Source: Rubrivivax sp. A210
GTDB lineage: Bacteria; Pseudomonadota; Gammaproteobacteria; Burkholderiales; Burkholderiaceae_C
DNA length: 64,000 nucleotides
Assembly: GCF_904426505.1 (NCBI RefSeq)
Contig: NZ_CAJGBN010000056.1
Location: 124,001-188,000 of the forward strand
Direction of reading: 5' to 3'
Notes under the pieces: model-generated
Told to the model about the DNA's origin: nothing
The model's database searches: none
What the model saw: only the letters and a program-made list of their open reading frames with translations
In this document: in pieces, positions 16,900 through 28,461 of the stretch
How the letters are laid out: every line of letters starts with the position of its first letter
Numbering within the stretch: the first letter of the stretch is position 1
Program-made: the position numbers and the translations under genes

Positions 16900-18780
16900 A
16901 TGATCAAGAATCGAATCCTTTCCCTGACGGCCCTGGTGGTGGTGGCCTGCGCCGCTGCGCCGGCCCTGGCCCAACCGGCCCCATCGGCCGCACCCGCGGA
17001 GGGCGCCATGCCCCTGGTGTGGGACTTGACCCGCCTCTTCCCGAGCGACGAAGCCTGGGACCGCGAACGCATCGCCCTGGCGGCCGAAATTGCGGCACTG
17101 CGCGGGCTGAAGGAGGGCTTCGGCCGCGACGCCGCATCGATGCGCGCCGCGCTCGACCAGATGTCGGCCGCCAACCGCCGCCTCTCAAGGCTGTGGACCT
17201 ATGCCAGCACCCAGGTGTCCACGGCCAACGGCGAGCGCCGCAACCTCGAGCGCAGCGCGCTGATGTCGTCGCTCTGGGGCCAGTTCAGCAGCGCACTGGC
17301 CTGGGTCGACCCGGCCATCCAGGGCCTGGGCGCGGCCAAGGTGGCGGCCTGGCAGGTCGCCGAGCCCGAGTTGCAGCGCCATGCCACCCGCCTGCGCAAG
17401 ACGCTGGCCGAGGCATCGCACACGCTGGCGCCCGAGGCCGAAACGGCGCTGGCCGCGCTCACACCCGTGCTGGGCTCGTTCTCGGGCACGCGCGAACTGC
17501 TCATCAATGCCGACATCGAATGGCCCAGCCTCACGGTCGACGGCCGCGCCGAGCGCCTGTCCGACACCGGCTATGTGCGCCTGCGCGCCCACCCCGACCG
17601 CGGCGTGCGCAAGCAGGCCTTCGACAGCTTCTGGAAGACCTATGGCCAGTACGAGAACACCCTGGGCGCCCTGCTCGCCCAGCGCGTGCAGGCGGGCGTG
17701 ATCAACGCGCAGCTGCGCAAGCATCCCACCGCGGTGGCGGCCTCGCTGGCCGGCGTGGAAGTGCCCGAGGCGGTGATGCGCAAGCTGGTGGCCGAGGCCA
17801 ACAAGGCCCTGCCCACGCTGCACCGCTACTTCAGGCTGCGCCAGAAGCTGCTGGGCCTGCCCGACCTGCACTACTACGACATCTACCCCAACCTGGTGAG
17901 CACGACGCGGCGCTACCCGGTGGCCGAGGCCGCCGCCGTCACGCTGGCGGCCATGAAGCCGCTGGGCGACGAATACCAGGACCAGCTGGGCCTGGCGCTG
18001 CGCTCGCGCACCATGCATGTGAAGCCGGCACCGGGCAAGCGCAGCGGTGCCTATGCCGCCAGCGTCTACGGCCAGACGCCCTTCATCTTTCTCAACCACA
18101 ACGACGATTTCGAGAGCCTGGTGACCTTTGCCCACGAATGGGGCCACGGCATGCACTCGGTGCTGGCGCAGCGCGCCCAGCCGTATGAAACCGCCAGCTA
18201 CCCGCTGTTCCTGGCCGAGATCGCCTCCACCACCAACGAGGTGCTGCTCACTGAACACATGCTGGCCCAGGCCGCAAGCCGCGACGAGCGCATCTTCATC
18301 CTCACCGAGGTGCTCGAGCGCCTGCGCGCATCGTTCTTCCGCCAGACCATGTTTGCCGAGTTCGAACTGCTGGCCCATGACGCCCAGCAGCGCGGCGAGG
18401 CACTCTCGGGCAAGCGCTTCACCGAGATGTACTGCGGCCTGCTGCGCAAGTACCACGGCGCCGACGCCGGCGTGATGGCCATCGACCCGGCCTACTGCCG
18501 CGAGTGGGCCTACATCCCGCACTTCCACCGCCCCTTCTACGTCTACGCCTACGCCACCAGCGCAGCGGCGGCGCAATTCTTCGGCGAGCGCATCGCCCGC
18601 GGCGTACCCGGCGCACGCGAGGCCTACCTGGGTGTGCTGCGCTCCGGCAGTTCGGTGCCGCCGCACGAGTTGCTGCAGCGCGCCGGACTCGACCTCAGCA
18701 GCGCCACGCCCTACGAGGCGCTGATCCAGCGCATGAACGCGGCGCTGGACGAGATCGAGAAGCTGCTTGCCAAGGGCTGA
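16900..18780 (+). CDS. secreted oligoendopeptidase F (M3B family)
   Basis: 626-residue zinc metallopeptidase of the PepF/M3B type. Residues 1-25 are a signal peptide ending ALVVVACAAAPALAQ, so the enzyme is periplasmic, whereas PepF of Gram-positives is cytoplasmic. The N-terminal PepF domain covers about 40-200. The zinc motif is in LVTFAHEWGHGMHSVLAQRA (HEWGH), with the third ligand Glu in LFLAEIASTTNEVLLTEH. The C-terminal AYIPHFHRPFYVYAYATSAA is typical. GGAGGG five bases before the ATG decides the start; a TTG lies directly upstream. It begins 70 bases after the hydrolase gene. It presumably trims oligopeptides in the periplasm and may act with the peptide importer at 20.7-26.4 kb. Confidence 0.93.
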   Translation: MIKNRILSLTALVVVACAAAPALAQPAPSAAPAEGAMPLVWDLTRLFPSDEAWDRERIALAAEIAALRGLKEGFGRDAASMRAALDQMSAANRRLSRLWTYASTQVSTANGERRNLERSALMSSLWGQFSSALAWVDPAIQGLGAAKVAAWQVAEPELQRHATRLRKTLAEASHTLAPEAETALAALTPVLGSFSGTRELLINADIEWPSLTVDGRAERLSDTGYVRLRAHPDRGVRKQAFDSFWKTYGQYENTLGALLAQRVQAGVINAQLRKHPTAVAASLAGVEVPEAVMRKLVAEANKALPTLHRYFRLRQKLLGLPDLHYYDIYPNLVSTTRRYPVAEAAAVTLAAMKPLGDEYQDQLGLALRSRTMHVKPAPGKRSGAYAASVYGQTPFIFLNHNDDFESLVTFAHEWGHGMHSVLAQRAQPYETASYPLFLAEIASTTNEVLLTEHMLAQAASRDERIFILTEVLERLRASFFRQTMFAEFELLAHDAQQRGEALSGKRFTEMYCGLLRKYHGADAGVMAIDPAYCREWAYIPHFHRPFYVYAYATSAAAAQFFGERIARGVPGAREAYLGVLRSGSSVPPHELLQRAGLDLSSATPYEALIQRMNAALDEIEKLLAKG

Positions 18781-18892
18781 GGCGCGCGGGGCGGCTCAAT
18801 TCGGCTGAAGTCTGAGCATTCTCAAAGCACCGCCAAACGCTGGCCGGAGCGGGCTGACGCGGGCCGGGGCCGACCACTATGATGCCGGCACC

Positions 18893-19618
18893 ATGAAACG
18901 CCACATCGCAATCATTCTCATTCTGGCCGCAGCCGCGGTCGGTTCCCCGGCCCCCGCGCTGGCACAAGCGCCCTTGAAGGGCGAGGTGCTCGAGGTGCGC
19001 GACACCGAGAGCTACACCTATCTGCGCCTGAAGACCAAGGAAGGCGAGACCTGGGCCGCCGTGACCAAGGCCAACGTCGCCAAGGGCGCCCAGGTGAGCA
19101 TCGAGGCACCGATGGTGATGCACAACTTCGAGAGCCGTGCGCTCAAGAAGACCTTCGACAAGATCGTGTTTGGCTCCATCGCCGAGCCCGGTGCCGCGGG
19201 TGCCGGCGCGGCCATGACCGCAGCGCCCCATGGCGGCGCTGCGCCGGGCGCGATGGCCATGCCCAAGCCCGCCCCTGCTGCCGCGCAGGCCCCCATCAAG
19301 GTGGCCAAGGCCAGCGGCAAGGACGCGCACACGGTGGCCGAGATCGTCGGCGGCAAGGACAAGCTCAAGGACAAGAGCATCACCCTGCGCGGCCAGGTCG
19401 TGAAGGCCAATATGGGCATCAAGGGCAAGAACTGGTTCCACCTGCAGGACGGCAGCGGCAATGCCGGCGCCGGCACCAACGACGTCGCCGTCATCTCCAG
19501 CGACCAGGCCGCCGTCGGCGACGTGGTCACCGTCAAGGGCAAGGTCAAGACCGACGTCAAGGTCGGCCCGGGCTACGAGTACGCGGTGCTGGTCGACGAG
19601 GCCTCGGTGCGCAAGTAG
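18893..19618 (+). CDS. secreted tandem OB-fold protein
   Basis: 241-residue exported protein. Residues 1-24 are a signal peptide (ILAAAAVGSPAPALAQA). The first beta domain (about 27-98) reads GEVLEVRDTESYTYLRLKTK, GETWAAVTKANVAKGAQVSI and FESRALKKTFDKIVFGSI. A flexible Ala/Pro/Met linker (about 100-145) follows. The second domain (about 150-241) has HTVAEIVGGKDKLKDKSITL, GQVVKANMGIKGKNWFHLQD and DVVTVKGKVKTDVKVG, an OB-fold pattern of the nucleotide-binding-like kind. Related two-domain proteins are found beside c-type cytochrome or redox genes in other bacteria, but no such gene is adjacent. No enzymatic motif is seen; a periplasmic binding role is possible. Confidence 0.8.
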   Translation: MKRHIAIILILAAAAVGSPAPALAQAPLKGEVLEVRDTESYTYLRLKTKEGETWAAVTKANVAKGAQVSIEAPMVMHNFESRALKKTFDKIVFGSIAEPGAAGAGAAMTAAPHGGAAPGAMAMPKPAPAAAQAPIKVAKASGKDAHTVAEIVGGKDKLKDKSITLRGQVVKANMGIKGKNWFHLQDGSGNAGAGTNDVAVISSDQAAVGDVVTVKGKVKTDVKVGPGYEYAVLVDEASVRK

Positions 19619-19646
19619 GGCGCCGCCGGTCCACAGACCGGAGCCG

Positions 19647-20615
19647 TCAATCTTCCCAGCGGCCCAGCCGCACCGCCGTGGCGCCCGGCGCCAGCCGGCG
19701 CGTGGCCGGCATCACCAGCACCGTGTCGTCGTGGGGCGCGCGCCAGACATGGTCGCCGTCCTCGGCGATGACCGTGCCGGCCTTGGGCACGGCCGAAAGC
19801 CCCACGGCCGGCACCAGCAGCCGAAATGCGCTGCTTCGCGCCACCACGGCCTCGCTCACGCGCACCAGGCGCTGGCGCGGCGGCAGCGCCAGCCGCGTGT
19901 GCGCCGCCACCCAGGCCGCATCGGCCAGGCCGCTGAGGCCGAGAAAGCGCACCAGCGTGTCGATGGCCACCTCGGCCGCGCCGCGCTCCCAGTGCTGGCC
20001 GCATTCGATGAGCAGGGCGCGCTTCGCGCTGGCCGGATCGGCAAAGCCGCCGCGGTCGACCATGCGCAGGCCGGCCGGGTGGCCGGTGTCAATGAGCAGA
20101 TCGCCCGGCACACCCAGTTGGCGCGCATAGGCGGCATTCTTGTCGGCCTGGCCGCACACCATCAGCGGACGGCAGGGTTCGCTCATGCTGTGGATGTCCA
20201 GCAGCCGATCGGCCGCGTCGACATAAGGCCGCAGCGCACGCGCCCGCCGCAGCTCGGCGCTGTCGCGCGGGCCGTCCAGCCTCTCGTCGCTCCAGACGCG
20301 GTTGTAGTCCTCGTCGACGCAGCGCGAAGCGAAAGGATCGCCGGCGTCGAAGCGGGCATAGGCCTGCACGTTGGCGAAGGCCAGCGTCAGCCGCCCCGCT
20401 TGCGGGCGCCAGCCGCTGGCGGCGATGTGGCGCAGCAGCCAATCCAGCGCGATGGCGCCGCAGATCTCGTTGCCATGGGTCAGCGCCTGCACCAGCACGC
20501 ACGGGCCGGGTGCGCCGCTGTCGAGTTGATGCACCCAATCGACGCCGCTGCCGCCCTCGCGCCAAGGCTGGATGTCGGGCGGGCTCAGTTCCAGCGGCGG
20601 ATTCTTCTCTGCCAT
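19647..20615 (-). CDS. succinylglutamate desuccinylase/aspartoacylase-type zinc hydrolase
   Basis: 322-residue M14-like zinc deacylase. The ATG at 20615 is chosen because GGGAGG stands four bases before it; an open frame continues upstream. Zinc ligands are visible: ALTHGNEICGAIAL gives His-x-x-Glu and LLDIHSMSEPCRPL gives the second His. The general base Glu sits in ALLIECGQHWE. Other family marks are CVDEDYNRVWSDERL and a C-terminal beta domain ending TRRLAPGATAVRLGRW. It has no signal peptide, so it acts in the cytoplasm, probably releasing an acyl or amino-acid moiety from an N-acylated substrate. It is divergent from the peptide transporter, which could supply the substrate; this is an inference from position. 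Confidence 0.88.
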   Translation of the reverse strand: MAEKNPPLELSPPDIQPWREGGSGVDWVHQLDSGAPGPCVLVQALTHGNEICGAIALDWLLRHIAASGWRPQAGRLTLAFANVQAYARFDAGDPFASRCVDEDYNRVWSDERLDGPRDSAELRRARALRPYVDAADRLLDIHSMSEPCRPLMVCGQADKNAAYARQLGVPGDLLIDTGHPAGLRMVDRGGFADPASAKRALLIECGQHWERGAAEVAIDTLVRFLGLSGLADAAWVAAHTRLALPPRQRLVRVSEAVVARSSAFRLLVPAVGLSAVPKAGTVIAEDGDHVWRAPHDDTVLVMPATRRLAPGATAVRLGRWED

Positions 20616-20745
20616 GCGACCTCCCGGTCGGGATAGTGGCGACCCCGATGGCCGCCCGTCGGCGAGCCTATAGCATGGCCGCCCAGGCGCCTTGGTGGCG
20701 CAAAAGCTGCTTCCCAGCGGCATGTCATTGGCAACCGGAGGCCTC

Positions 20746-22539
20746 ATGCACGAAAACCAACTGCGCCAGATGATCGAAGAGGTGCGCGAAGGCGCCCTGC
20801 CCCGGCGCGGCTTCATCCAGCGCCTGGTGGGCCTGGGCCTGAGCGCGCCGATGGCCGCCATGCTGCTGATGCACGCCGGCGTGGCCAGCGCGCAGACTGC
20901 GGCGCCGCCCTACAAGCCCACCAAGCGCGGTGGCGGCGGCGCGCTGCGCGTGCTGTGGTGGCAGGGCACGACCCTGCTGCAGCCCCACTTCGCCAACGGA
21001 ACGAAAGACCAGGAAGGCTCGCGCATCTTCTACGAGCCGCTGGCCGTGTGGGACGCCGACGGCAACCTCGTGCCGATACTCGCCGCCGAGATCCCCACGC
21101 GCGAGAACGGCGGCCTCTCGGCCGACGGCAAGAGCGTCACCTGGAAGCTCAAGAAGGGCGTCACCTGGCACGACGGCCAGCCCTTCACCGCCGACGACGC
21201 CGTCTTCACCTGGGAATACGTGCGCGACCCGGCCACCGCGGCCGTGACCAATGGCGTCTACAAGGACGTGACGGTGGTCAAGATCGATTCGCACACCATC
21301 AAGGTCAGCTTCCCCAAGCCCACGCCCTTCTGGGCCACCGCCTTCGTCGCGGCCGAGGGCATGATCATCCCCAAGCACCTGTTCGGCCCCTATGCCGGCG
21401 CCAAATCACGCGAGGCGCCCAACAACCTCAGGCCGGTGGGCACGGGCCCCTACAAGTTCGTCGATTTCAAGCCGGGCGACATGGTGCGCGGCGAGATCAA
21501 CAACAACTACCACATGCCCAACCGGCCCTTCTTCGACACCATCGAGATGAAGGGCGGCGGCGACGCGGTCTCGGCCGCGCGTGCCGTGCTGCAGACCGGC
21601 GAATACGACTACGCCTGGAACCTGCAGGTCGAGGATGAAGTGCTCAAGCGCATGGAAAGCGGCGGCAAGGGCCGCGCCTACATCGTGCCCAGCGGCGACA
21701 TCGAGTTCCTCCAGCTCAACCCCACCGACCCGGCGACCGAGGTCGACGGCGAGCGCTCCAGCGCCAAGACCCGCCACTTCGCCTTCAGCGACCCCGCGGT
21801 GCGCCAGGCCATGGCCCTGCTGGTCGACCGCCAGAGCATCCAGGAATTCATCTACGGCCGCACCGGCGTGGCCACGGCCAATTTCCTGAACAACCCACCG
21901 CGTTACCGCAGCCCCAACAACAGGTTCGAGTTCAGCATCGACAAGGCCGGCCAGATCCTCGACGCCGCGGGCTGGAAGAAGGGCGGCGACGGCATCCGCG
22001 AGAAGAGCGGCAAGAAGCTCAAATTCGTCTTCCAGACCTCGGTCAACGCGCTGCGCCAGAAGGAGCAGGCCGTCATCAAGCAGGGCTGCCAGAAGGCCGG
22101 CATCGAGCTTGAGCTGAAGTCGGTGACGGCCAGCGTCTTCTTCTCGTCGGATGTCGCCAACCCCGACACCTACGGCAAGTTCTACGCCGACATGCAGATG
22201 TACACCACCACCATGACCCAGCCCGACCCCGAGCGCTTCATGGACCAATACCTGTCGCGCGAGGTCTCGTCCAAGGCCAACAAATGGCAGGGCCGCAACA
22301 TCTGCCGCTGGGTCAGCGAGGAATACGACAAGACCTATGCCGCCGCCGAGCAGGAACTCGACCCGGTCAAGCGCACCGCCCTCTTCATCCGCCTGAACGA
22401 CCTGCCGGTGAAGGACGGCGTCATCATCCCGCTCATCAGCCGCCCGCGCGTGCGCGGCGCCAGCAACAAGCTGGTGACCTCGCTGACCGGCTGGGACCTC
22501 GATTTCGCCGGGCTGCAGAACTGGTACCGCGAAGCCTGA
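20746..22539 (+). CDS. peptide ABC transporter substrate-binding protein (SBP family 5), Tat-exported
   Basis: 597-residue DppA/OppA-like extracytoplasmic binding protein. GGAGG five bases upstream fixes the ATG at 20746. The leader contains LPRRGFIQRLVGLGLSAPMA, a twin-arginine signal ending about residue 50 (GVASAQ), which is unusual for this family, most of which use Sec. Family-5 blocks: FEPL-type ENGG/WKLKKGVTWHDGQPFTADD, VRDPATAAVTNGVYKDVTVV, LRPVGTGPYKFVDFKPGDMV, and FAFSDPAVRQAMALLVDRQS. First gene of a five-gene operon with two permeases and two ATPases. Ligand (di-, oligopeptide or another amide) cannot be told. Confidence 0.93.
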   Translation: MHENQLRQMIEEVREGALPRRGFIQRLVGLGLSAPMAAMLLMHAGVASAQTAAPPYKPTKRGGGGALRVLWWQGTTLLQPHFANGTKDQEGSRIFYEPLAVWDADGNLVPILAAEIPTRENGGLSADGKSVTWKLKKGVTWHDGQPFTADDAVFTWEYVRDPATAAVTNGVYKDVTVVKIDSHTIKVSFPKPTPFWATAFVAAEGMIIPKHLFGPYAGAKSREAPNNLRPVGTGPYKFVDFKPGDMVRGEINNNYHMPNRPFFDTIEMKGGGDAVSAARAVLQTGEYDYAWNLQVEDEVLKRMESGGKGRAYIVPSGDIEFLQLNPTDPATEVDGERSSAKTRHFAFSDPAVRQAMALLVDRQSIQEFIYGRTGVATANFLNNPPRYRSPNNRFEFSIDKAGQILDAAGWKKGGDGIREKSGKKLKFVFQTSVNALRQKEQAVIKQGCQKAGIELELKSVTASVFFSSDVANPDTYGKFYADMQMYTTTMTQPDPERFMDQYLSREVSSKANKWQGRNICRWVSEEYDKTYAAAEQELDPVKRTALFIRLNDLPVKDGVIIPLISRPRVRGASNKLVTSLTGWDLDFAGLQNWYREA

Positions 22540-22587
22540 ACAGCCCGCCACGGCCTCGGGGCCGCCTGAAGAACTGAAACGGAATCC

Positions 22588-23547
22588 GTGGGCCCCTACA
22601 TCCTGCGTCGACTGCTGATTGCGGTGCCCAGCCTGCTGGGCATCAGCGTCGTGCTCTTCACCGTGCTGGCACTGGCGCCGGGCGACCCTTTCGAGGAACT
22701 CGCCACCAATCCCAATGTGCCGGCCGAGGTCAAGCAGATGCTGCGCGCCAAGTTCGGGCTCGATGACCCGGTGTGGCAGCGCTATTTCCGCTGGCTGGCG
22801 GCCATGCTGCAGGGCGACTGGGGCTACTCCTTCATCAGCCGCGTCGATGTCGACCAGCTCATCGCACAGCGCGTGCCGGTGACGCTGGCCATCATCGGCG
22901 CCTCGCAGCTGCTGGCGCTGTGCGTGGCGCTGCCGGTGGGTGTGATCTCGGCCGTGCGGCCCTATTCCTGGTTCGACCGCATCGCCAGCACGCTGGCTTT
23001 CATCGGCTTCTCGCTGCCCACCTTCTTCACGGGCCTGCTGCTCATCCTGCTGTTCTCGATCACGCTCGACTGGCTGCCCTTCGTCTACCGCGCCGACATC
23101 GCCGGCAGCGGCTGGCCCTGGTGGTGGGCCCACATCAAGCAGGCCATCATGCCGGTGATGGTGCTGGGCCTGTTCCAGGGCGCGAGCTGGATGCGCTATG
23201 TGCGCTCGGCGGTGCTCGACGTGATCCGCCTCGACCACGTCACCACCGCGCGCAGCAAGGGCCTGGCCGAAGGCACGGTGGTGATGAAGCACGTCGTGCG
23301 CAATGCGCTGATCCCGGTGGTCACGCTGGTGGCGTTGCAGATGCCGGCGGTGTTCGGCGGCGCCATCGTCACCGAGCAGATCTTCCGCATCCCCGGTATC
23401 GGCAGCCTGCTGATCGACGCCATCCTGCGCAATGACACGCCGGTGATCATGGCCGTGACCTTTGTCTTCAGCTGCCTGGTCATCTTCTTCAACCTGATTG
23501 CCGACCTGCTCTATGGCTGGCTCGACCCCCGCATCTCCTACCGCTGA
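22588..23547 (+). CDS. peptide ABC transporter permease, DppB/OppB type
   Basis: 319-residue inner-membrane permease. It starts with GTG at 22588 and MGPYILRRLLIAVPSLLGIS, the normal DppB N-terminus. Six membrane helices can be placed; the cytoplasmic ATPase-contact (EAA-like) loop is TTARSKGLAEGTVVMKHVVR, followed by NALIPVVTLVALQMPAVFGG and IVTEQIFRIPGIGSLLIDAI. Length is usual for the family. The 3' end overlaps the next permease gene by about 35 bases, so translation is coupled. Confidence 0.94.
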   Translation: MGPYILRRLLIAVPSLLGISVVLFTVLALAPGDPFEELATNPNVPAEVKQMLRAKFGLDDPVWQRYFRWLAAMLQGDWGYSFISRVDVDQLIAQRVPVTLAIIGASQLLALCVALPVGVISAVRPYSWFDRIASTLAFIGFSLPTFFTGLLLILLFSITLDWLPFVYRADIAGSGWPWWWAHIKQAIMPVMVLGLFQGASWMRYVRSAVLDVIRLDHVTTARSKGLAEGTVVMKHVVRNALIPVVTLVALQMPAVFGGAIVTEQIFRIPGIGSLLIDAILRNDTPVIMAVTFVFSCLVIFFNLIADLLYGWLDPRISYR

Positions 23548-24456
23548 GCCCACGGTGGCGCACGCCGCGCCACGCGCGCAGGTGGCCTCGCCCTGGGCCG
23601 AGGCCTGGCGGCGCTTTCGCCGCCACAAGATGGCGGTGGCCAGCCTGGCGCTGCTGCTGCTGATGGTGGCCGCGGTGGTGCTGGGGCCGCTGGCCTGGCG
23701 CCTGGCCATCAACGACATCGACTTCAGCGCTCGCCTGGCCACGCCCTCGCTGGCCCACCCCATGGGCACCGACGACCTCGGCCAGGACATCCTGGCGCGC
23801 ATGCTCTACGGCGGGCGCATCAGCATCGCGGTCGGCCTGGCGGCGATGACCATGGCCATCTTCGTCGGCGTGCTGGTCGGTGCGGTGGCCGGCATCTCGC
23901 GCGGCTGGGTCGACACCGCGCTGATGTGGCTGACCGACCTCTTCCTCAGCCTGCCCCAGCTGCCACTGCTGCTGCTGGTGATCTACCTCTTCCGCGATCG
24001 CCTCAAGGCCGTCTTCGGCACCGAAGTCGGCGTCTTCATCCTCATCGTGCTGGTGATAGGCTGCTTCCGCTGGATGCCGGTGGCACGGCTGGTGCGGGCC
24101 CAGTTCTTCAGCCTGCGCGAAAAGGAATTCGTCGAGGCGGCGCGCGCCCTGGGCGCCAGCGTGCCACGCCAGGTGCTGCGCCACATCCTGCCCAACAGCC
24201 TGGGGCCGGTGATCGTGGCCGGCACCATCGACGTCGCCGCGGCCATCATCGCCGAGAGCACGCTGAGCTTTCTGGGCCTGGGCTTTCCGCCCGACATCCC
24301 GACCTGGGGCCGCATCCTCTTCGACAGCAAGGACTACCTCGACATCGCGCCGCACTGGGCGCTGTTTCCGGGCCTGGCGATCTTTCTCACCGTGCTGACG
24401 ATCAACTTCGTCGGCGACGGCCTGCGCGACGCGCTCGACCCGCGCCGGGTGATGTG

Positions 24457-24457
<1 letters not shown>
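23513..24457 (+). CDS. peptide ABC transporter permease, DppC/OppC type
   Basis: Second inner-membrane permease, about 314 residues. The N-terminal 30 residues are not conserved and the start is uncertain: ATG 23513 is used, with TTG 23498 and GTG 23555 as alternatives. Conserved parts are WRRFRRHKMAVASLALLLLM (helix 1), HPMGTDDLGQDILARMLYGG, SIAVGLAAMTMAIFVGVLVG and the EAA loop FVEAARALGASVPRQVLRHI, then LSFLGLGFPPDIPTWGRILF. Its TGA shares a base with the next ATG. Confidence 0.93.
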
Positions 24458-26423
<1,966 letters not shown>

Positions 26424-27067
26424 GCGGCGATTTCAGGCCCTGCAGGTAGCGGTCCACCGCCTGCGTGCCCACGCGCACCAGGTCGAAGGCCTCGTTGTCC
26501 AGCATCCAGTTGGCCATCAGCCCGTCGACCAGGGCGTGCAGGCCTATGGCGGCAGCGCGCGCCGGCACGCCGGCGTCGATCTGCCCCAGCCTGGCGGCCT
26601 GGCGCAGACCGTGCTCGACCTGGCGCAGCCGCTCGGCCAGACCGGCGACGCGACGCTCGCGCACGCCCGCCGTCTCCTCGACGTACTCGACCTTGAAGAG
26701 CGCGATCTCGAAGGTGCGGCGGGCCAGCGGGTCGGTGGCCGTGACCTTCAAGGCCCCCAGGAAGGCAGCGCGGATGCGGCCCAGCGGGTCGTCGTGGCCG
26801 GGCTCACCGCTGGCGCGGATCTCGCGATCAAGCGGCATCGTCACCCGTGTCAGCAGCGCATTGAAGAGATCGGCCTTGCCCTCGAAATGCCAGTAGATGG
26901 CGCCGCGCGTCAGGCCCGCGGCCTGGGCGATGTCCTGCAGCGAGGTGCGCGAGACGCCCTGCGCCAGAAAGCACTGCTCGGCGGTGTCGAGGATGAGCTC
27001 GCGCGTCGCCTGGGCTTCCTCCTTCGTGCGCCTCACCATGCCAAAAGCCCTTTCTGCCCGGTCTCCA

Positions 27068-27089
27068 ACATACATTCAACCTTGTATGT
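27068..27089. promoter_or_regulatory. AcrR-type operator between repressor and efflux operon
   Basis: Inverted repeat ACATACA (27068-27074) / TGTATGT (27083-27089) separated by 8 bases. The E. coli acrAB operator bound by AcrR has the same ACATACA and TGTATGT arms with the same 8-base spacing, and the left arm here also continues TT. The element is a clearly A/T-rich island 29 bases upstream of the repressor ATG and 112 bases upstream of the pump operon. Confidence 0.85.
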
Positions 27090-27201
27090 ATAGTAGACCC
27101 CGCAGCTCGCGCTGTCACCCCGCATACACCCCGTCCGGACCCACCGCCCTCTGCGCCGGTCCGTCGACACCCCACCGGCCACGAGCCGAAAGGTCTGCCC
27201 C

Positions 27202-28452
27202 ATGAGCCTCTGGCCCCCTCATTCCAGGCGCGCTTTGGCCTTTGCCCCCTTCGCCGGCGCGGCCTGTGCTGCCGCCCTGCTGGCCGCCTGCAGCCCCGGC
27301 ACCCAGGCCCCGGCCGGCGGACCCGGCGCGCCGCCGCCGCCCGAGGTGGGCGTGGTCACGGTGGCGCCCGGCGTCGTGGGCCTGGAAACCGAGTTGCCCG
27401 GCCGCACCGAGGCCTCGCGCGTGGCCCAGGTGCGGGCCCGCGTCGCCGGCATCCTGCTGCAGCGCCGCTTCCGCGAAGGCGCCGAGGTGCGCGCCGGCCA
27501 GGCGCTGTTCCAGATCGACGCCGCGCCCTACCGCGCAGCCCTGGCCGCGGCCGAGGCCGGCGTGGCGCGTGCCGAGGCCAATGTCGCCCAGGCCCAGGCC
27601 CTGGCCGAGCGCTACAAGCCGCTGGCCGAGGCGCGCGCCGTCAGCCAGCAGGAATACGTCAACGCCGTGGCCGCGCACAAGCTGGCGCTGGCCGACGTGG
27701 CCGCCGGCCGCGCCGCGCTGCAGACGGCGCAGATCAACCTCGGCTACGCCAGCGTGACGGCGCCGATCTCGGGCCGCATCGGTCGCGCCCTTGTCACCGA
27801 GGGTGCCCTGGTGGGCCAGGGCGAGGCCACGCAGCTGGCGCTGATCCAGCAGATCGACCCGCTCTACGTCAACATCACGCAGCCGGTGGCCGATGTGCTG
27901 CGCCTGCGCGCGGCCATCAGCGGCGGCAAGCTGCGCGCGGCCGAGTCGGCCGCGGTGCGCGTGCTGCTCGAGGACGGCAGCGTCTACCCGCTGGCGGGCA
28001 AGCTGCTGTTCAGCGATCTCACGGTCGACCCCAGCTCCGGCCAGATCACGCTGCGCGTCGAGCTGCCCAACCCCAAGGGCGCGCTGCTGCCCGGCATGTA
28101 TGTGCGGGCGCGGCTGGAGCAGGCCGCCGCCGCCGGCGCCGCGCTGCTGCCGCAGCAGGCGGTGCAGCGCTCGGCCCAGGGCGACAGCGTCCAGGTGGTG
28201 GGCGCCGACGGCAAGCTGAGCCCGCGCAAGGTGCGCGTGGGCCCGGGCAAGAACGGCCAATGGGTGGTGCTCGAAGGCCTGCAGGCGGGCGAGCAGGTGA
28301 TGGTCGACGGCTTCCAGAAGCTGCGCGGCCCCGGCCCGGTGAAGCCCGTGCCCTGGTCGGCGCCCGGCACGGCCAGGCCCGCATCGGGGGCGGCGGCAGC
28401 CTCCGGCGCTGCACCGGCAGCGGCACCCGCCTCAGCGGCCTCGCGCCCGTAA
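27202..28452 (+). CDS. RND efflux periplasmic adaptor lipoprotein (AcrA/MexA type)
   Basis: 416-residue membrane-fusion protein. The signal peptide ends with the lipobox LLAACS, so the mature protein starts with a lipidated Cys. Barrel-sandwich (biotinyl-lipoyl-like) halves are RTEASRVAQVRARVAGILLQ and INLGYASVTAPISGRIGRAL, with an alpha-helical hairpin between (EAGVARAEANVAQAQALAER). Beta-barrel and membrane-proximal domains follow (GQITLRVELPNPKGALLPGM; VGPGKNGQWVVLEGLQAGEQ). The last 40 residues are an Ala/Pro/Ser-rich tail of unknown use. First gene of the pump operon. Confidence 0.95.
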   Translation: MSLWPPHSRRALAFAPFAGAACAAALLAACSPGTQAPAGGPGAPPPPEVGVVTVAPGVVGLETELPGRTEASRVAQVRARVAGILLQRRFREGAEVRAGQALFQIDAAPYRAALAAAEAGVARAEANVAQAQALAERYKPLAEARAVSQQEYVNAVAAHKLALADVAAGRAALQTAQINLGYASVTAPISGRIGRALVTEGALVGQGEATQLALIQQIDPLYVNITQPVADVLRLRAAISGGKLRAAESAAVRVLLEDGSVYPLAGKLLFSDLTVDPSSGQITLRVELPNPKGALLPGMYVRARLEQAAAAGAALLPQQAVQRSAQGDSVQVVGADGKLSPRKVRVGPGKNGQWVVLEGLQAGEQVMVDGFQKLRGPGPVKPVPWSAPGTARPASGAAAASGAAPAAAPASAASRP

Positions 28453-28461
28453 AGGCAGGAC

